From the NCBI GenBank assembly GCA_013821455.1, contig JACDGS010000012.1, positions 1-64,000 on the forward strand: a stretch of DNA of 64,000 nucleotides, written 5' to 3'. A program made the position numbers and the translations under genes. The notes beneath the pieces are model-generated. The model saw only the letters and a program-made list of their open reading frames with translations. It did no database searches and was not told the origin of the DNA. Below, piece by piece: positions 8,106 through 17,147 of this stretch. The stretch is from Chthoniobacterales bacterium (GTDB taxonomy: Bacteria > Verrucomicrobiota > Verrucomicrobiia > Chthoniobacterales > UBA10450). The first letter of the stretch is position 1. Every line of letters begins with the position of its first letter.

Positions 8106-8828
8106 ATGACCGCGCCTGAAATTTCTGTCATCATCCCGGTCGCGAACGAAGCCGCTGCGTTGCCGGATTGTCTGGCGCGAATCGCGGGCGCGCCTAACGA
8201 GATTATCGTCGTCGATGCGCGGAGCGAAGATGAGACCGCGGCGGTCGCGCGCCGTTTCGATTGCCGGCTTCTTTCTTTTCCGGAACGCCATCGCGCGCGC
8301 CAGATGAATTTCGGTGCGGCGGAGGCGCGCGGTTCGATTCTCCTTTTCTTGCATGCCGATACGCTTCTGCCCGAAGGCGCGCTGCCGAAAATCATCGCCG
8401 AAAGCGACCGGCGCGGCGCCGTCGGCGGAGGTTTTGCGCGGCGTTATCGTTCGCGCTCGCTCACTCTCGCCCTAACGAGTCGTTTGGCCGGGGTGCGCAA
8501 TCGACTTTTCGGCTGGCATCTCGGCGATCAGGCTATTTTCGTTAGGCGCGACGTCTTTCAGCAGCTCGGCGGTTTTCTTGATATTCCCATTTTTGAAGAC
8601 TTGGATTTTTCGCGCCGGCTCCGCGCCACGGGACGCACGATCACCTTGACTCCGCCCGTGCTTTCCTCAGCGAGGCGGTTCGCGGCCAAGGGTCCGCTGC
8701 GCACGACGCTGGCCGACGTCCTGTTGACCCGGCGTTATTTGCAGGGCGTGGATCCGAATGAGCTTTGCATCCCGCGCGAGCATCGCGTAAAACCTGAACA
8801 ACCGAAAAATTATGAACACCTTTCTTGA
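8106..8828 (+). CDS. TIGR04283-type glycosyltransferase (arsenosugar cluster family)
   Basis: The 240-residue GT2-fold enzyme begins ISVIIPVANEAAALPDCLARI and carries IIVVDARSEDET, LLFLHADTLLP (the D-x-D position), LGDQAIFVRRDVFQQLGGF and IFEDLDFSRRLRATGR, the order seen in the TIGR04283 family that tends to travel with arsenosugar biosynthesis and TVP38 genes. The real substrate is not shown by sequence. The C-terminal 17 bases overlap the next gene, so the two are translationally coupled. Three motif copies lie inside (coding APNE, LTS and VRR). Confidence 0.85.
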   Translation: MTAPEISVIIPVANEAAALPDCLARIAGAPNEIIVVDARSEDETAAVARRFDCRLLSFPERHRARQMNFGAAEARGSILLFLHADTLLPEGALPKIIAESDRRGAVGGGFARRYRSRSLTLALTSRLAGVRNRLFGWHLGDQAIFVRRDVFQQLGGFLDIPIFEDLDFSRRLRATGRTITLTPPVLSSARRFAAKGPLRTTLADVLLTRRYLQGVDPNELCIPREHRVKPEQPKNYEHLS

Positions 8829-9483
8829 TCATCTCGACCAGCAAATCGCCGCCCGCCACTTGCTCACTCATCCTTTCTACCTCGCCTGGACACGCGGCGA
8901 ATTGAGCCGGGAAACGCTGGCCGATTACGCGCGGCAATATTATCAGCACGTGGCGGCGTTCCCGACTTATCTCTCGGCTGCGCATGCGGGTTGCGAGGAT
9001 CAACTCGTTAGGCGGAAACTACTCGCCAACCTGATCGACGAAGAAGCGGGCGAGCCGAATCATCCACAACTCTGGCGCGAATTCGCGCAGGCGCTCGGAG
9101 TTTCGCCTAACGAACTCGAAAAGGTCGAGGCCTGGCCCGAAACGGCGGAGCTGATCGCGACCTTCCGCAAAATCTGCCGCGGCGGCGACACCGGCGCGGC
9201 ACTCGCCGCGCTCTATGCCTACGAGAGCCAGATCCCCGCGGTCTCGGAGTCGAAAATCGATGGCTTGAAAAAGCACTACGGTTTCGCGGACGAGAACGGC
9301 TATCGCTATTTCGCCGTCCACATCGAAGCCGATCGCGAGCATGCCGCGGTCGAACGCGCGCTGCTCGCGCGCGAAGTCGGACCGGCGAACGCGAAGTCCG
9401 CGACGGACTCGGCTGCGCAGGTTTTGGACGCGCTTTGGGAGTTGCTCTCCGCCGTTTGCCGGCGCCACGCGATCGCCTGCTAG
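8812..9483 (+). CDS. CADD-like diiron protein, probable para-aminobenzoate synthase
   Basis: The 223-residue all-helical heme-oxygenase/TenA-fold protein resembles chlamydial CADD, which makes para-aminobenzoate by sacrificing one of its own tyrosines with a dinuclear metal site. Visible family features are YARQYYQHVAAFPTYLSAAH (candidate donor tyrosines), NLIDEEAG followed by NHPQLW, ALYAYESQIPAV, and YFAVHIEADREHA with the metal-binding H, E, D and H. If it works as in Chlamydia it would feed folate synthesis. The start overlaps the upstream glycosyltransferase by 17 bases. Confidence 0.82.
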   Translation: MNTFLDHLDQQIAARHLLTHPFYLAWTRGELSRETLADYARQYYQHVAAFPTYLSAAHAGCEDQLVRRKLLANLIDEEAGEPNHPQLWREFAQALGVSPNELEKVEAWPETAELIATFRKICRGGDTGAALAALYAYESQIPAVSESKIDGLKKHYGFADENGYRYFAVHIEADREHAAVERALLAREVGPANAKSATDSAAQVLDALWELLSAVCRRHAIAC

Positions 9484-9517
9484 CGGAATAGGGAGCGCCG
9501 TCGCGTCTCTAGCGTTC

Positions 9518-10954
9518 GTGAAAAAAGGCGACGGCGTTTATAACCTGGTGGTGATCGGCGCCGGCACAGCCGGTCTCGTCACCGCCGCCGGCTCCGTCGG
9601 TCTCGGCGCGCGCGTCGCGTTGATCGAGCGCCATAAGATGGGTGGCGATTGCCTGAACTTCGGATGCGTTCCGAGCAAGGCGCTCATCTCTTCCGCGCGT
9701 TTGCTCCATCGCATGCGCCACGCCGAAGCGTGGGGCATCGCGAACGCCGAACCGACTTTCGAGTTTGCAGATGTCTTCGCGAAAATGCGCGCCGCGCGTG
9801 GGCAGCTCGCGCCACTGGATTCGCGTGAACGCTTTGAGTCGTTAGGCGTGGATGTCTTTGCCGGCGAGGCAACTTTTCTCTCGCCTAACGAACTTGAAGT
9901 CGGCGGTCAAAAACTGCGCGCGAGAAGTTTCATTATCGCGAGCGGATCGCGCGCGGTCGTGCCGGAAATCATCGGCGCGAGTCGCGTGCCGTATTTCACG
10001 AACGAAACCATCTTTGACGAACTCAAGGAAAAGCCGGGCAGTCTCATCGTGCTCGGCGGTGGACCGATCGGTTGCGAGCTGGGGCAAATGTTCCGCCGGC
10101 TCGGAGTAGAGGTGACGCTGCTCAACAAGACGCCGCGGATTCTGGGCAAAGAAGATCCGGAGGTGAGCGACTTCATGCGCGAGCGTCTCGAGGCCGAAGG
10201 CATCCGTGTTCTCACTGACGTGAAGCTCGACGGCGCGGAAGAAAAATCCGGCCGCATCACGCTGCGTTTTGGGGGCAAGAGCGTCTCTGGCGACGTGCTT
10301 CTCGTCGCCGCGGGCCGACGGCCTAACGTTGAGAATCTCAACCTCCAGAAAGCCGGCGTGACCTTTACGAAAAAGGGCATCACGGTGGACGACCATCTGC
10401 AGACGACGCAGCCCGGCATCTATGCGATTGGCGACATTCTTGGCCAACTGCAGTTCACGCACGTCGCCGATTATCACGCGCGGATTGCGATCCGGAACAC
10501 GCTCGTGCCTTTCTCTTTCATGCGGCAGAAGGTCGATTACTCCGTCGTGCCGTGGTGCACTTATCTCGATCCCGAAGTGGCGACGGTCGGGCTGACCGAG
10601 ACCGCGGCGAAAAAGAAGGACGTCGCCTACGATTTGATCGTGCAGGAAATGCAGCAGGTCGACCGCGCGGTGCTCGAACGCGCAGAGACCGGCTTCGCGC
10701 GCGTGCTCGTTAGGCAAGGAAGCGACGAGGTCATCGGCGCAACCATCGTTGGCGAACACGCGGGTGAGTTGATCCAGGAATTTACTCTCGCGATGAAGCA
10801 TCGCATTGGCCTGAAGCAGATCGCCACCACCATTTACGCTTACCCGACTTTCGCGAGCCTCATCCTGAAATCGGCGGAGCGGTTCAACAAGAAGCGGCTT
10901 ACTCCTCGGGCTCAAAAAATCACGAGCTGGCTTTATCGCCGCGCTCGCAAGTAA
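9518..10954 (+). CDS. Mercuric-reductase-like pyridine nucleotide-disulfide oxidoreductase
   Basis: This class I flavoprotein disulfide reductase has FAD motif LVVIGAGTAGLVTAA, redox-active pair C-x4-C in GGDCLNFGCVPSKAL, NAD(P)-binding IVLGGGPIGCELGQMF, AIGDILG near the second FAD contact, and the C-terminal dimer interface with HAGELIQEF. The start is taken at GTG 9518, because the longer in-frame extension overlaps the CADD gene and encodes Arg/Ser-rich sequence. It lacks the N-terminal HMA domain and the C-terminal vicinal cysteines of true MerA, so mercury reduction is unlikely; this subgroup is commonly found beside TVP38 proteins, as here (4-base gap). Confidence 0.88.
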   Translation: MKKGDGVYNLVVIGAGTAGLVTAAGSVGLGARVALIERHKMGGDCLNFGCVPSKALISSARLLHRMRHAEAWGIANAEPTFEFADVFAKMRAARGQLAPLDSRERFESLGVDVFAGEATFLSPNELEVGGQKLRARSFIIASGSRAVVPEIIGASRVPYFTNETIFDELKEKPGSLIVLGGGPIGCELGQMFRRLGVEVTLLNKTPRILGKEDPEVSDFMRERLEAEGIRVLTDVKLDGAEEKSGRITLRFGGKSVSGDVLLVAAGRRPNVENLNLQKAGVTFTKKGITVDDHLQTTQPGIYAIGDILGQLQFTHVADYHARIAIRNTLVPFSFMRQKVDYSVVPWCTYLDPEVATVGLTETAAKKKDVAYDLIVQEMQQVDRAVLERAETGFARVLVRQGSDEVIGATIVGEHAGELIQEFTLAMKHRIGLKQIATTIYAYPTFASLILKSAERFNKKRLTPRAQKITSWLYRRARK

Positions 10955-10958
10955 ATTT

Positions 10959-11654
10959 ATGGACTGGATAAAAAAACACGGAAAATGGATCGCGCTCTTG
11001 GTTGGACTGATTTTGCTCTCGGTCGCGATTTCGTTTTTACCTGTGGGACAATGGGTGAAATCATTCACCGGCTGGGTGCGTCATCTCGGCGTCGCAGGCG
11101 CGTTCGTTTTTGTCGGCGTTTACGCAGTGGCCGCAGTTTTGTTTTTGCCGGGTGCGATTTTTACCATTGCGGCCGGCTTGGTTTACGGCATCGCGGGTGG
11201 GACCGCGGTTGCACTCGTTGGAGCAACGTTAGGCGCGTCGCTCGCCTTTCTGACCGGGCGTTATCTACTGCGGAAGCGCATCGAGAGTTCGTTCAAGAAA
11301 AACAAAAAATTCGCCGCGATCGACAAAGCCATCGGAAAGCAGGGTTGGAAAATTGTCGGCCTGCTCCGACTGAGTCCGCTCATTCCATTCAACGCGAGCA
11401 ATTACTTTTACGGCATCACCTCGATCGGATTTGTTCCCTACGTCCTCGCGTCGTTTTGTGGGATGTTGCCGGGCACGTTGCTCTACGTTTACCTCGGCGC
11501 CATCGGCCAGGCGGGTATCGGAGGAGGGAAGAAAGGGCACAGCCCCTTGGAGTGGACTTTTCTTGGCGTGGGCCTGCTCGCGACGATTGGGGTCACAGTG
11601 TTTGTGAGTCGTTTAGCGAAGAAGGCCCTGAAGGAAAAAGGCGCGGCGAAATAG
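10959..11654 (+). CDS. TVP38/TMEM64 family membrane protein
   Basis: The 231-residue protein has about five hydrophobic segments. The SNARE-associated (VTT) domain carries FLPGAIFTIAAGLVYGIAGGTAVALVGATLGASLAFLTGRYLL and the re-entrant RLSPLIPFNASNYFYG with its F-x-x-x-N-Y-x-x-G pattern. DedA/TVP38 relatives move lipids across membranes. It starts 4 bases after the flavoprotein stop, so the two are cotranscribed and probably work on one process. A hairpin of two facing GCCTAACGAG copies begins 12 bases after its stop. Confidence 0.9.
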   Translation: MDWIKKHGKWIALLVGLILLSVAISFLPVGQWVKSFTGWVRHLGVAGAFVFVGVYAVAAVLFLPGAIFTIAAGLVYGIAGGTAVALVGATLGASLAFLTGRYLLRKRIESSFKKNKKFAAIDKAIGKQGWKIVGLLRLSPLIPFNASNYFYGITSIGFVPYVLASFCGMLPGTLLYVYLGAIGQAGIGGGKKGHSPLEWTFLGVGLLATIGVTVFVSRLAKKALKEKGAAK

Positions 11655-11666
11655 CGAAGAATTCTC

Positions 11667-11722
11667 CTCGTTAGGCAACCGCGGCACCGCCGGCGGAAGC
11701 GCAGCGGTCATCGCCTAACGAG
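11667..11722. terminator. Long-range hairpin of facing GCCTAACGAG copies
   Basis: CTCGTTAGGC at 11667-11676 pairs with GCCTAACGAG at 11713-11722 as a 10-bp stem, and the enclosed 36 bases fold further (ACCGC with GCGGT). It follows the TVP38 operon directly. Confidence 0.6.
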
Positions 11723-11844
11723 TGCGGCGATGGCGGTTTTCTTCTCGCCCCGTGTGGAAATTGGCGTGAGGGCGGAAGGATGTTGACGAAATCGGTCAAT
11801 TATGGGCAGTATGGAAATTAGCAATTCAACTGCTCAGCAATCAA

Positions 11845-12159
11845 ATGAAACAACCGTTCCTAATTTTCATGTTGCTCCTCGCCACCTGCTTTTACCTTGG
11901 CAACTCCGCTCTCAAGATTTCTACTCTGGGGCCAGGCGCGGCCAGCGAGTCAGGACCTCTTGCCCAAACTGCGCCTGCCATCGTCGTGGCTTCCTCCTCG
12001 ACCTACTATCATTGGAAGACCGGCCCACAGGCGCAGAACGATTGGAAGACCGGTGATAATGCTCAGACCAACTTTGAGCCTTTCGCGCCTAACGAACAGG
12101 ATGGATGGAACCAGTCGCCGGGTTACACCATCGTGTCGGGCGCGAAAATCCGACGCTAA
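11845..12159 (+). CDS. Small secreted protein of unknown function
   Basis: The 104-residue product starts with a Sec-type signal peptide (MKQPFLIFMLLLATCFYLGNS). The mature part has two near-identical segments, YYHWKTGPQAQNDWKTGDNAQTNF, a WKTG-Q-N repeat, and then Asn/Gln/Trp-rich sequence. It has no cysteine pair or enzyme motif. A motif copy codes APNE. A candidate TTGACG promoter element at 11783 has no convincing -10. It is not recognised. Confidence 0.5.
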   Translation: MKQPFLIFMLLLATCFYLGNSALKISTLGPGAASESGPLAQTAPAIVVASSSTYYHWKTGPQAQNDWKTGDNAQTNFEPFAPNEQDGWNQSPGYTIVSGAKIRR

Positions 12160-12212
12160 CGAGGGTTAACTTCTGAATTGAACGGTGCTGCTCCGGCAGC
12201 TTGCTAACCTGG

Positions 12213-12225
12213 CTGCTTAAAGCAG
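12213..12225. terminator. Short hairpin CTGCT-TAA-AGCAG
   Basis: A 5-bp stem with a TAA loop lies between the secreted-protein gene and the convergent dehydratase gene. The same core (TGCT-TAA-AGCA) recurs at 17129-17139 with a longer stem, so it may belong to a second hairpin family. The rest of 12160-12339 shows nothing recognisable. Confidence 0.4.
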
Positions 12226-12339
12226 TCGAGGTGTCCCTATCGAACGCGATTATCCACGTATTAATCGATCGTCGCCCCTGATACTTTCGCAAAGCTCCTG
12301 CGCCGTTTCCGAGCGGAATCTCCCGGGCGCCGAGATGGC

Positions 12340-13329
12340 TTAATAGCGCCCCGTCCGCTCGAGGAGGGGCTCCCACCAGGCGTGGTTATTCAAATACCAA
12401 TCGATCGTCGCGCTGAGTCCCTCGCGGAAATCGTGCAGCGGCTTCCAGGCGAGTTCGCGGTGCGCAAAGGAGGAATCGATCGCGTAGCGGCGATCGTGGC
12501 CGAGGCGATCCGTGACGAAGGAAATGAGACTCTCCGGTTTGCCTAACGACGACAAAATCCACTTTACGGTTTCGAGGTTAGGCATCTCGCTTTCGCCCCC
12601 AAAATTATAAACCGCGCCCGGTTTTCCCTCGAAGAGCGCGGCGACAATCCCGGCGCAATGATCTTCCACGTGGATCCAATCGCGCACGTTCAAGCCATCG
12701 CCGTAAACCGGCAGCGGCTCATCGCGCAATGCCTTTACGATCATGAGCGGGATCAGTTTTTCGGGGAACTGATAAGGCCCGTAGTTATTCGAGCAGCGCG
12801 TGACGACCACCTCCTGACCGAAGGTGTGATGGCTCGCGAGCGCGAGGAGATCGGCGCTGGCTTTGCTCGCGGAATAGGGAGAACTCGGCTGCAAAGGCGA
12901 TTGTTCGGTGAAGCGCCCGGTCTCGCCTAACGAGCCGTAAACTTCGTCGGTCGAAACTTGCAGGAAACGTTTCACGCCATGACGGCGCGCGGCGTCGAGG
13001 AGCACACTCGTGCCGACGATGTTGGTGTGAATGAAATTTTGTGGCGAATTGATGCTGCGATCAACGTGCGACTCGGCGGCGAAGTTGATCACGGCGAAGA
13101 ATTGCTCCTCGTGCAGGAGCAAATCCATTTGTTCCGCATTCGCGATGTCGGCTTGAAAAAATTCGTAGCGCTCGCCGTATTCCTCCACGACACCGGCGAG
13201 GTTGGCCGGATTCCCCGCGTAGGTCAGAGCATCGACATTGGTGACGGAAGCCGGCTTGTAATGTTGCAGAATGTAACGAATAAAGTTACTCCCGATGAAT
13301 CCACAGCCACCTGTGACCAGCATGCGCAT
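12340..13329 (-). CDS. rfbB: dTDP-glucose 4,6-dehydratase
   Basis: This short-chain dehydrogenase/reductase converts dTDP-glucose to dTDP-4-keto-6-deoxyglucose, the entry to dTDP-rhamnose and other envelope sugars. The N-terminus is MRMLVTGGCGFIGSNFIRYI (NAD Rossmann motif). The substrate loop NFAAESHVDRSI, the catalytic VSTDEVYG and the YSASKASADLL motif (Y-x3-K) are all present, followed by TRCSNNYGPYQFPEKLIPL. The start at 13329 (or 13323) removes a longer upstream extension that overlaps the divergent gene. No other rml genes adjoin it, but membrane transferases do. Confidence 0.93.
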   Translation of the reverse strand: MRMLVTGGCGFIGSNFIRYILQHYKPASVTNVDALTYAGNPANLAGVVEEYGERYEFFQADIANAEQMDLLLHEEQFFAVINFAAESHVDRSINSPQNFIHTNIVGTSVLLDAARRHGVKRFLQVSTDEVYGSLGETGRFTEQSPLQPSSPYSASKASADLLALASHHTFGQEVVVTRCSNNYGPYQFPEKLIPLMIVKALRDEPLPVYGDGLNVRDWIHVEDHCAGIVAALFEGKPGAVYNFGGESEMPNLETVKWILSSLGKPESLISFVTDRLGHDRRYAIDSSFAHRELAWKPLHDFREGLSATIDWYLNNHAWWEPLLERTGRY

Positions 13330-15193
13330 CGACGCGCTACCTACCAGCGGAGGCCAAACCGCGCGAGAAGAAATTGCGGCGACGGGCGCGCCGCTTTCCT
13401 TTGAGGAGCGGTTGGCGCGCGTTGATTGGACGCCGTGGCTTATCCTCGGGCTCGGCGCGTTGTTGCGCTTTGTTCTCCTGAGCATGAAGCCGCCGCACTT
13501 CGACGAAGGGATCAATGGCTGGTTCGTCGATCAGATGGCTCGGACTGGGTTCTATCGCTACGATCCCACGAACTACCACGGGCCCCTCCACTTCTACGTT
13601 CTCTTCCTCGCGCAAACGTTGTTTGGCCGGCACGTGTGGGCGTTGCGCTTGCCCGTCGTGCTGGGGAGTATCGCCGCGCTCTGGATGACCTTGCGCTTCG
13701 AGCCCTTGGTCGGCCGCAAAACAAGCCGGCTAGCCGCGCTTGCGATGGCGGTGTCGCCGGGCTTCATTTTTTACGCGCGCTACGCCATCCACGAGGTTTG
13801 GCTTCTATGTTTCTCGATGCTCTTCGTCGTTGGCTTACTCGGCCTTTGGAAACGCGGGACACGCGGCTATCTCTGGTGCGTCGGGATGGGTGTGGCCGGT
13901 ATGATCCTGACGAAGGAGACTTACATCATTCATATTGGATGTGCGGCGATCGCGGCTGGCGTCCTTTGGGTTTCGCATAAGATAACTCCTTTGCTCGATT
14001 TGCAGCGTGCGCGTCAGGAATGGGACCTGGCTGATCTCGCGACCGTGATCGGTGTTGGCGCCATTGCGATCGTCTTTTTCTACTCCGGCACTTTCCTGAA
14101 CATGCCAGGGCTGCGCGGACTCTATCAGACTTTCTCTACCTGGTACCAAACTGGTGCGAAAGGGAACGGTCACGAAAAGCCCTGGCCCTACTGGCTGGAG
14201 TTAGTCATTCGTTATGAGTGGCCGGTTCTTATTGGCTTTGTCCTATGCCTGGCGTGTCAGTTCTTTCGTAACTTCGCTATTCGCTATCTCGCTATCTACG
14301 GGATAGGGATTTTCGCGGCTTATAGCATTGTTAACTATAAGACTCCCTGGTGTATCATTAGCATTGTCTGGCCCTTTCTTTTCGTCTTTGCGGCCGCGGT
14401 AACGTCGCTCAGTGTGCCGCGCAAAGCTTTCTTCATTATGGCTGGCGCGATCGCGGGTTTCGTTCTTGGCGCGCTGCTCAGCTATCCTATCCAGTCATCC
14501 GCCGTTAAAGACGTGTGTGGCTGGTCGACTTACCTGGTCGGGGCGGTCAGGGTTACATTGGCCGGCGCCTGCACGAGCCCGACTTGCGGGGAAATTGGCG
14601 AACGACTTTATACTGCGGCGATCGTGGGCGCACTGCTCGGCGGCGCGGCCGGTTTTTACCTCGGAAGTTTGGCAGCAGTTACCGATGAGTTGATGAAATC
14701 CGTGCGGCGTGCCGCGACAGGTCTGGCCTTACTCTTCTCACTTAGCATGGCGATCTGGCTGAACTACTTTCGTTGTTCCACTGACACCGAACCCTATGTC
14801 TATGTCCAGACTTACAACGATATCTATAGACTCACTCGCCCAGTCCTTGCCCTCGCCTACCACAATCCTTCCTATTACGGAATGACAGGACATATGATTC
14901 GCACCAGTGCCTATCCTTTTCCGTGGATTCTGGGTGACTTCCCAAATATAGGTTACTACGAGCATAACGACGTGCCGGGGAAGTTGGATGCGGACTTTCT
15001 CCTCGTGCAGCGGGATCGCGTTGCTGACGTAGAGAAGAAGCTACACGAGAGTTATTTCACTGAGCCCCTAACTATCCGCCCCTACCAGGACACTTCGAAG
15101 CTCTTCCTAAACGCCAAAACCTTCGGGAGATTTTTCCACGGCGATCAACCTACTTTTGTCGGCAAGCCGGACGCGGCGCCAGCGGCGCGTTAA
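13322..15193 (+). CDS. Agl23-type flippase-associated membrane protein (TIGR03663/GT39-like)
   Basis: This polytopic GT-C-like protein has about 11 hydrophobic segments. The first extracytoplasmic loop has FDEGINGWFVDQMARTG with the acidic pair expected for a lipid-linked sugar transferase, then YHGPLHFY and RLPVVLGSIAA. This is the pattern of TIGR03663 (flippase activity-associated Agl23), named from archaeal glycosylation and common in Verrucomicrobia. The start at ATG 13322 was chosen over 13295. It overlaps head-to-head with the start of the dehydratase gene. The next gene follows by 3 bases. It is likely to transfer or help export lipid-linked glycans. Confidence 0.82.
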   Translation: MRIDALPTSGGQTAREEIAATGAPLSFEERLARVDWTPWLILGLGALLRFVLLSMKPPHFDEGINGWFVDQMARTGFYRYDPTNYHGPLHFYVLFLAQTLFGRHVWALRLPVVLGSIAALWMTLRFEPLVGRKTSRLAALAMAVSPGFIFYARYAIHEVWLLCFSMLFVVGLLGLWKRGTRGYLWCVGMGVAGMILTKETYIIHIGCAAIAAGVLWVSHKITPLLDLQRARQEWDLADLATVIGVGAIAIVFFYSGTFLNMPGLRGLYQTFSTWYQTGAKGNGHEKPWPYWLELVIRYEWPVLIGFVLCLACQFFRNFAIRYLAIYGIGIFAAYSIVNYKTPWCIISIVWPFLFVFAAAVTSLSVPRKAFFIMAGAIAGFVLGALLSYPIQSSAVKDVCGWSTYLVGAVRVTLAGACTSPTCGEIGERLYTAAIVGALLGGAAGFYLGSLAAVTDELMKSVRRAATGLALLFSLSMAIWLNYFRCSTDTEPYVYVQTYNDIYRLTRPVLALAYHNPSYYGMTGHMIRTSAYPFPWILGDFPNIGYYEHNDVPGKLDADFLLVQRDRVADVEKKLHESYFTEPLTIRPYQDTSKLFLNAKTFGRFFHGDQPTFVGKPDAAPAAR

Positions 15194-15196
15194 AAG

Positions 15197-17071
15197 ATGA
15201 AGCTCTTCTCGGCCGGATTAACTCTGGTCAATGTCGCGACTGTCGTTGCCTTGTTGCTCGGGATTCTCGGGGGCGGACTTGATAGCGGCTTTGCCGGGCT
15301 AGCTCTCATCGCAGGCACCGCCGCTGCCGTCGTAGCTTGGATTTATAGTGAGTCTTACACGCTGCGGTCGGCCGCGATTCCCGTCGCGACCGGCAGACGC
15401 AGATCGAAGCGGGCGCAACCAAAGGAAGAGCCACAGCCTTCGCTGGTGCTTGCACCGCGACGGGTCTGGCATTTCTGGACTTGGGCGGCGGCGGCACTCT
15501 TCGCACTTTTCGCGCTGCGCTCCTTTTGCTGGCTCCTCTATGTCGATGGTCCAGGCCTGAAGATCCAATCGCCTAACAATCTCGGCGATCTAAGTCTGCA
15601 CCTGACTTACATTAAGTATTTCGCCAATGGCGTAGCCCTTTGGCCGGATAACCCGATCTTTGTTTTCAGCAAGTTGCGTTATCCGGTGGGTATCGATCTT
15701 TTTAACTCGCTCCTGCTCCTCGCCCACGTTGATTTGGTCCGCGGACTTGTCTGGGTAGGATTGCTTGCCTCACTCGCGACCTTCTACGGCTTCTATCGGT
15801 GGGGCGGTCCTTTCGCGGTGGCGGCCTTCCTTTGCAACGGAGGTGTCGCCGGTTACGAATTTTTCCGGACGCTCCACTTTCAAGACTACCAGGGCGAAGC
15901 AATCGCGTGGAAGAGTATCCCCCTGACAATGTTCGTGACTCAGCGCGGGCTGCTATACGCTATCCCGGCAGGGTTGCTCCTGCTCCTGCATTGGCGCCGC
16001 AAATTCTTCTCCGCCGCGCCTAACGAGCAAAGGACTGCGACCTCGCGCGGCCTGATCCCATGGTGGGTGGAATGGTCGCTCTACGCGACGATGCCTTTGT
16101 ATCATGTACACACCTTTCTCGCTCTCTCCGTCGTCCTTGGATGTTGGCTGGTCATGGGAACGCCGGTGATGCGGAAACAGATCGCGCTGCTCCTGGCGGC
16201 GGCCTTCCTACCCGCGACCGGCATGCTGTGGCTGATTACGGATCACTTCCAGGCGAAGTCGATCCTGGCATGGGCGCCGGGTTGGCTGGAATCCGATCCT
16301 TCCTTTGGAAAATCCATCATTCGCTTTTGGCTGGTGAACTTTGGTCTCATGCTACCGCTCACGCTTTTTCTGGTGGGCCTGGCGATTTGGCGCATGTGGA
16401 AGAGGTGCGAAGAGCAAAAGAAATTCACCCTAACGACTCCCGTCGCCTTCGTCGTTCCCGCCGTCGCCATCTTCCTCTTCGCCTTTTTCGTCAAGACGGC
16501 GCCCTGGGGCTGGGACAATACCAAACTCATCATCTGGGCTTACTTCATTATCCTGCCGTTCCTTTGGCGCGAAGTGATCGCGACGTGGTTCTGGCCGGTC
16601 CGCATGGGAGTCTGCTTTGTCCTTTTCGCTTCCGGTTTCGTGTGTCTCATCGGCGGCCTGGAAGTCGGCTCGCCCGGCTTCGATCTCGTCAATCGCATCG
16701 AGCTGAGCAGAGTCGAAACCGTCGTGCGCAGGATTCCGATCGAAGAGCGTTTCGCCGGGTTCCCGACCTACAATCATCTCCTCCTGTTGAGCGGACGCAA
16801 AATGGTCCTTGGTTATCCCGGACATCTTTGGACGCAGGGCTTCACCTATCCGCCGGTCGAGTCGCAACTGCAGGCCCTAATGCTCGGTGCGCCCGATTGG
16901 CGCGAGCGCGCAAAGGGCTTGCATACGCGCTATCTTTTCTGGGGCGAGGAAGAAAAGCGCGCCTATGCCTCCAGCACGCAGCCATGGCGCGACAAATCGG
17001 CGGTAGTAGCGAGCGGGAACTGGGGCACGATTTACGATCTCGAAGGGGATCCCGCGGCTTCGCTTCACTAG
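15197..17071 (+). CDS. Polytopic membrane protein, GT-C-like, function unknown
   Basis: The 624-residue protein has roughly 12 hydrophobic segments, with a basic cytoplasmic stretch GRRRSKRAQPKEEP near residue 70. The first large loop contains NNLGDLSLHLTYIKYFANG, an acidic Gly-Asp loop reminiscent of GT-C transferases, and the C-terminal 130 residues form a soluble extracytoplasmic part. It is cotranscribed with the Agl23-like gene (3-base gap), which suggests a joint role in glycan assembly. It could be the partner YYY-domain-like protein that often accompanies TIGR03663, but its motifs are not clear. It ends at a strong hairpin. Confidence 0.7.
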   Translation: MKLFSAGLTLVNVATVVALLLGILGGGLDSGFAGLALIAGTAAAVVAWIYSESYTLRSAAIPVATGRRRSKRAQPKEEPQPSLVLAPRRVWHFWTWAAAALFALFALRSFCWLLYVDGPGLKIQSPNNLGDLSLHLTYIKYFANGVALWPDNPIFVFSKLRYPVGIDLFNSLLLLAHVDLVRGLVWVGLLASLATFYGFYRWGGPFAVAAFLCNGGVAGYEFFRTLHFQDYQGEAIAWKSIPLTMFVTQRGLLYAIPAGLLLLLHWRRKFFSAAPNEQRTATSRGLIPWWVEWSLYATMPLYHVHTFLALSVVLGCWLVMGTPVMRKQIALLLAAAFLPATGMLWLITDHFQAKSILAWAPGWLESDPSFGKSIIRFWLVNFGLMLPLTLFLVGLAIWRMWKRCEEQKKFTLTTPVAFVVPAVAIFLFAFFVKTAPWGWDNTKLIIWAYFIILPFLWREVIATWFWPVRMGVCFVLFASGFVCLIGGLEVGSPGFDLVNRIELSRVETVVRRIPIEERFAGFPTYNHLLLLSGRKMVLGYPGHLWTQGFTYPPVESQLQALMLGAPDWRERAKGLHTRYLFWGEEEKRAYASSTQPWRDKSAVVASGNWGTIYDLEGDPAASLH

Positions 17072-17120
17072 TTGCTCGCGGACATTTAGCGAGACTTCCC
17101 GAGCTCCAGATAGCTTCGCT

Positions 17121-17147
17121 AACTCGACTGCTTAAAGCATTCGAGTT
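17121..17147. terminator. Bidirectional hairpin between convergent genes
   Basis: AACTCGA and TCGAGTT pair, followed after one mismatch by TGCT/AGCA around a TAA loop. It lies 49 bases after the membrane-protein stop and abuts the stop of the convergent lipoprotein gene. Confidence 0.7.

Noticed and set aside
9341-9517. N-terminal extension of the MerA-like protein
   Set aside because: Arg/Ser-rich, overlaps the CADD-like gene in another frame; the protein starts at GTG 9518.
9842-11068. 408-residue minus-strand frame opposite the flavoprotein gene
   Set aside because: Antisense shadow with no motifs; the plus-strand flavoprotein is certain.
11783-11812. TTGACG promoter before the small secreted protein
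   Set aside because: No acceptable -10 hexamer at 16-18 bases; too weak to list.
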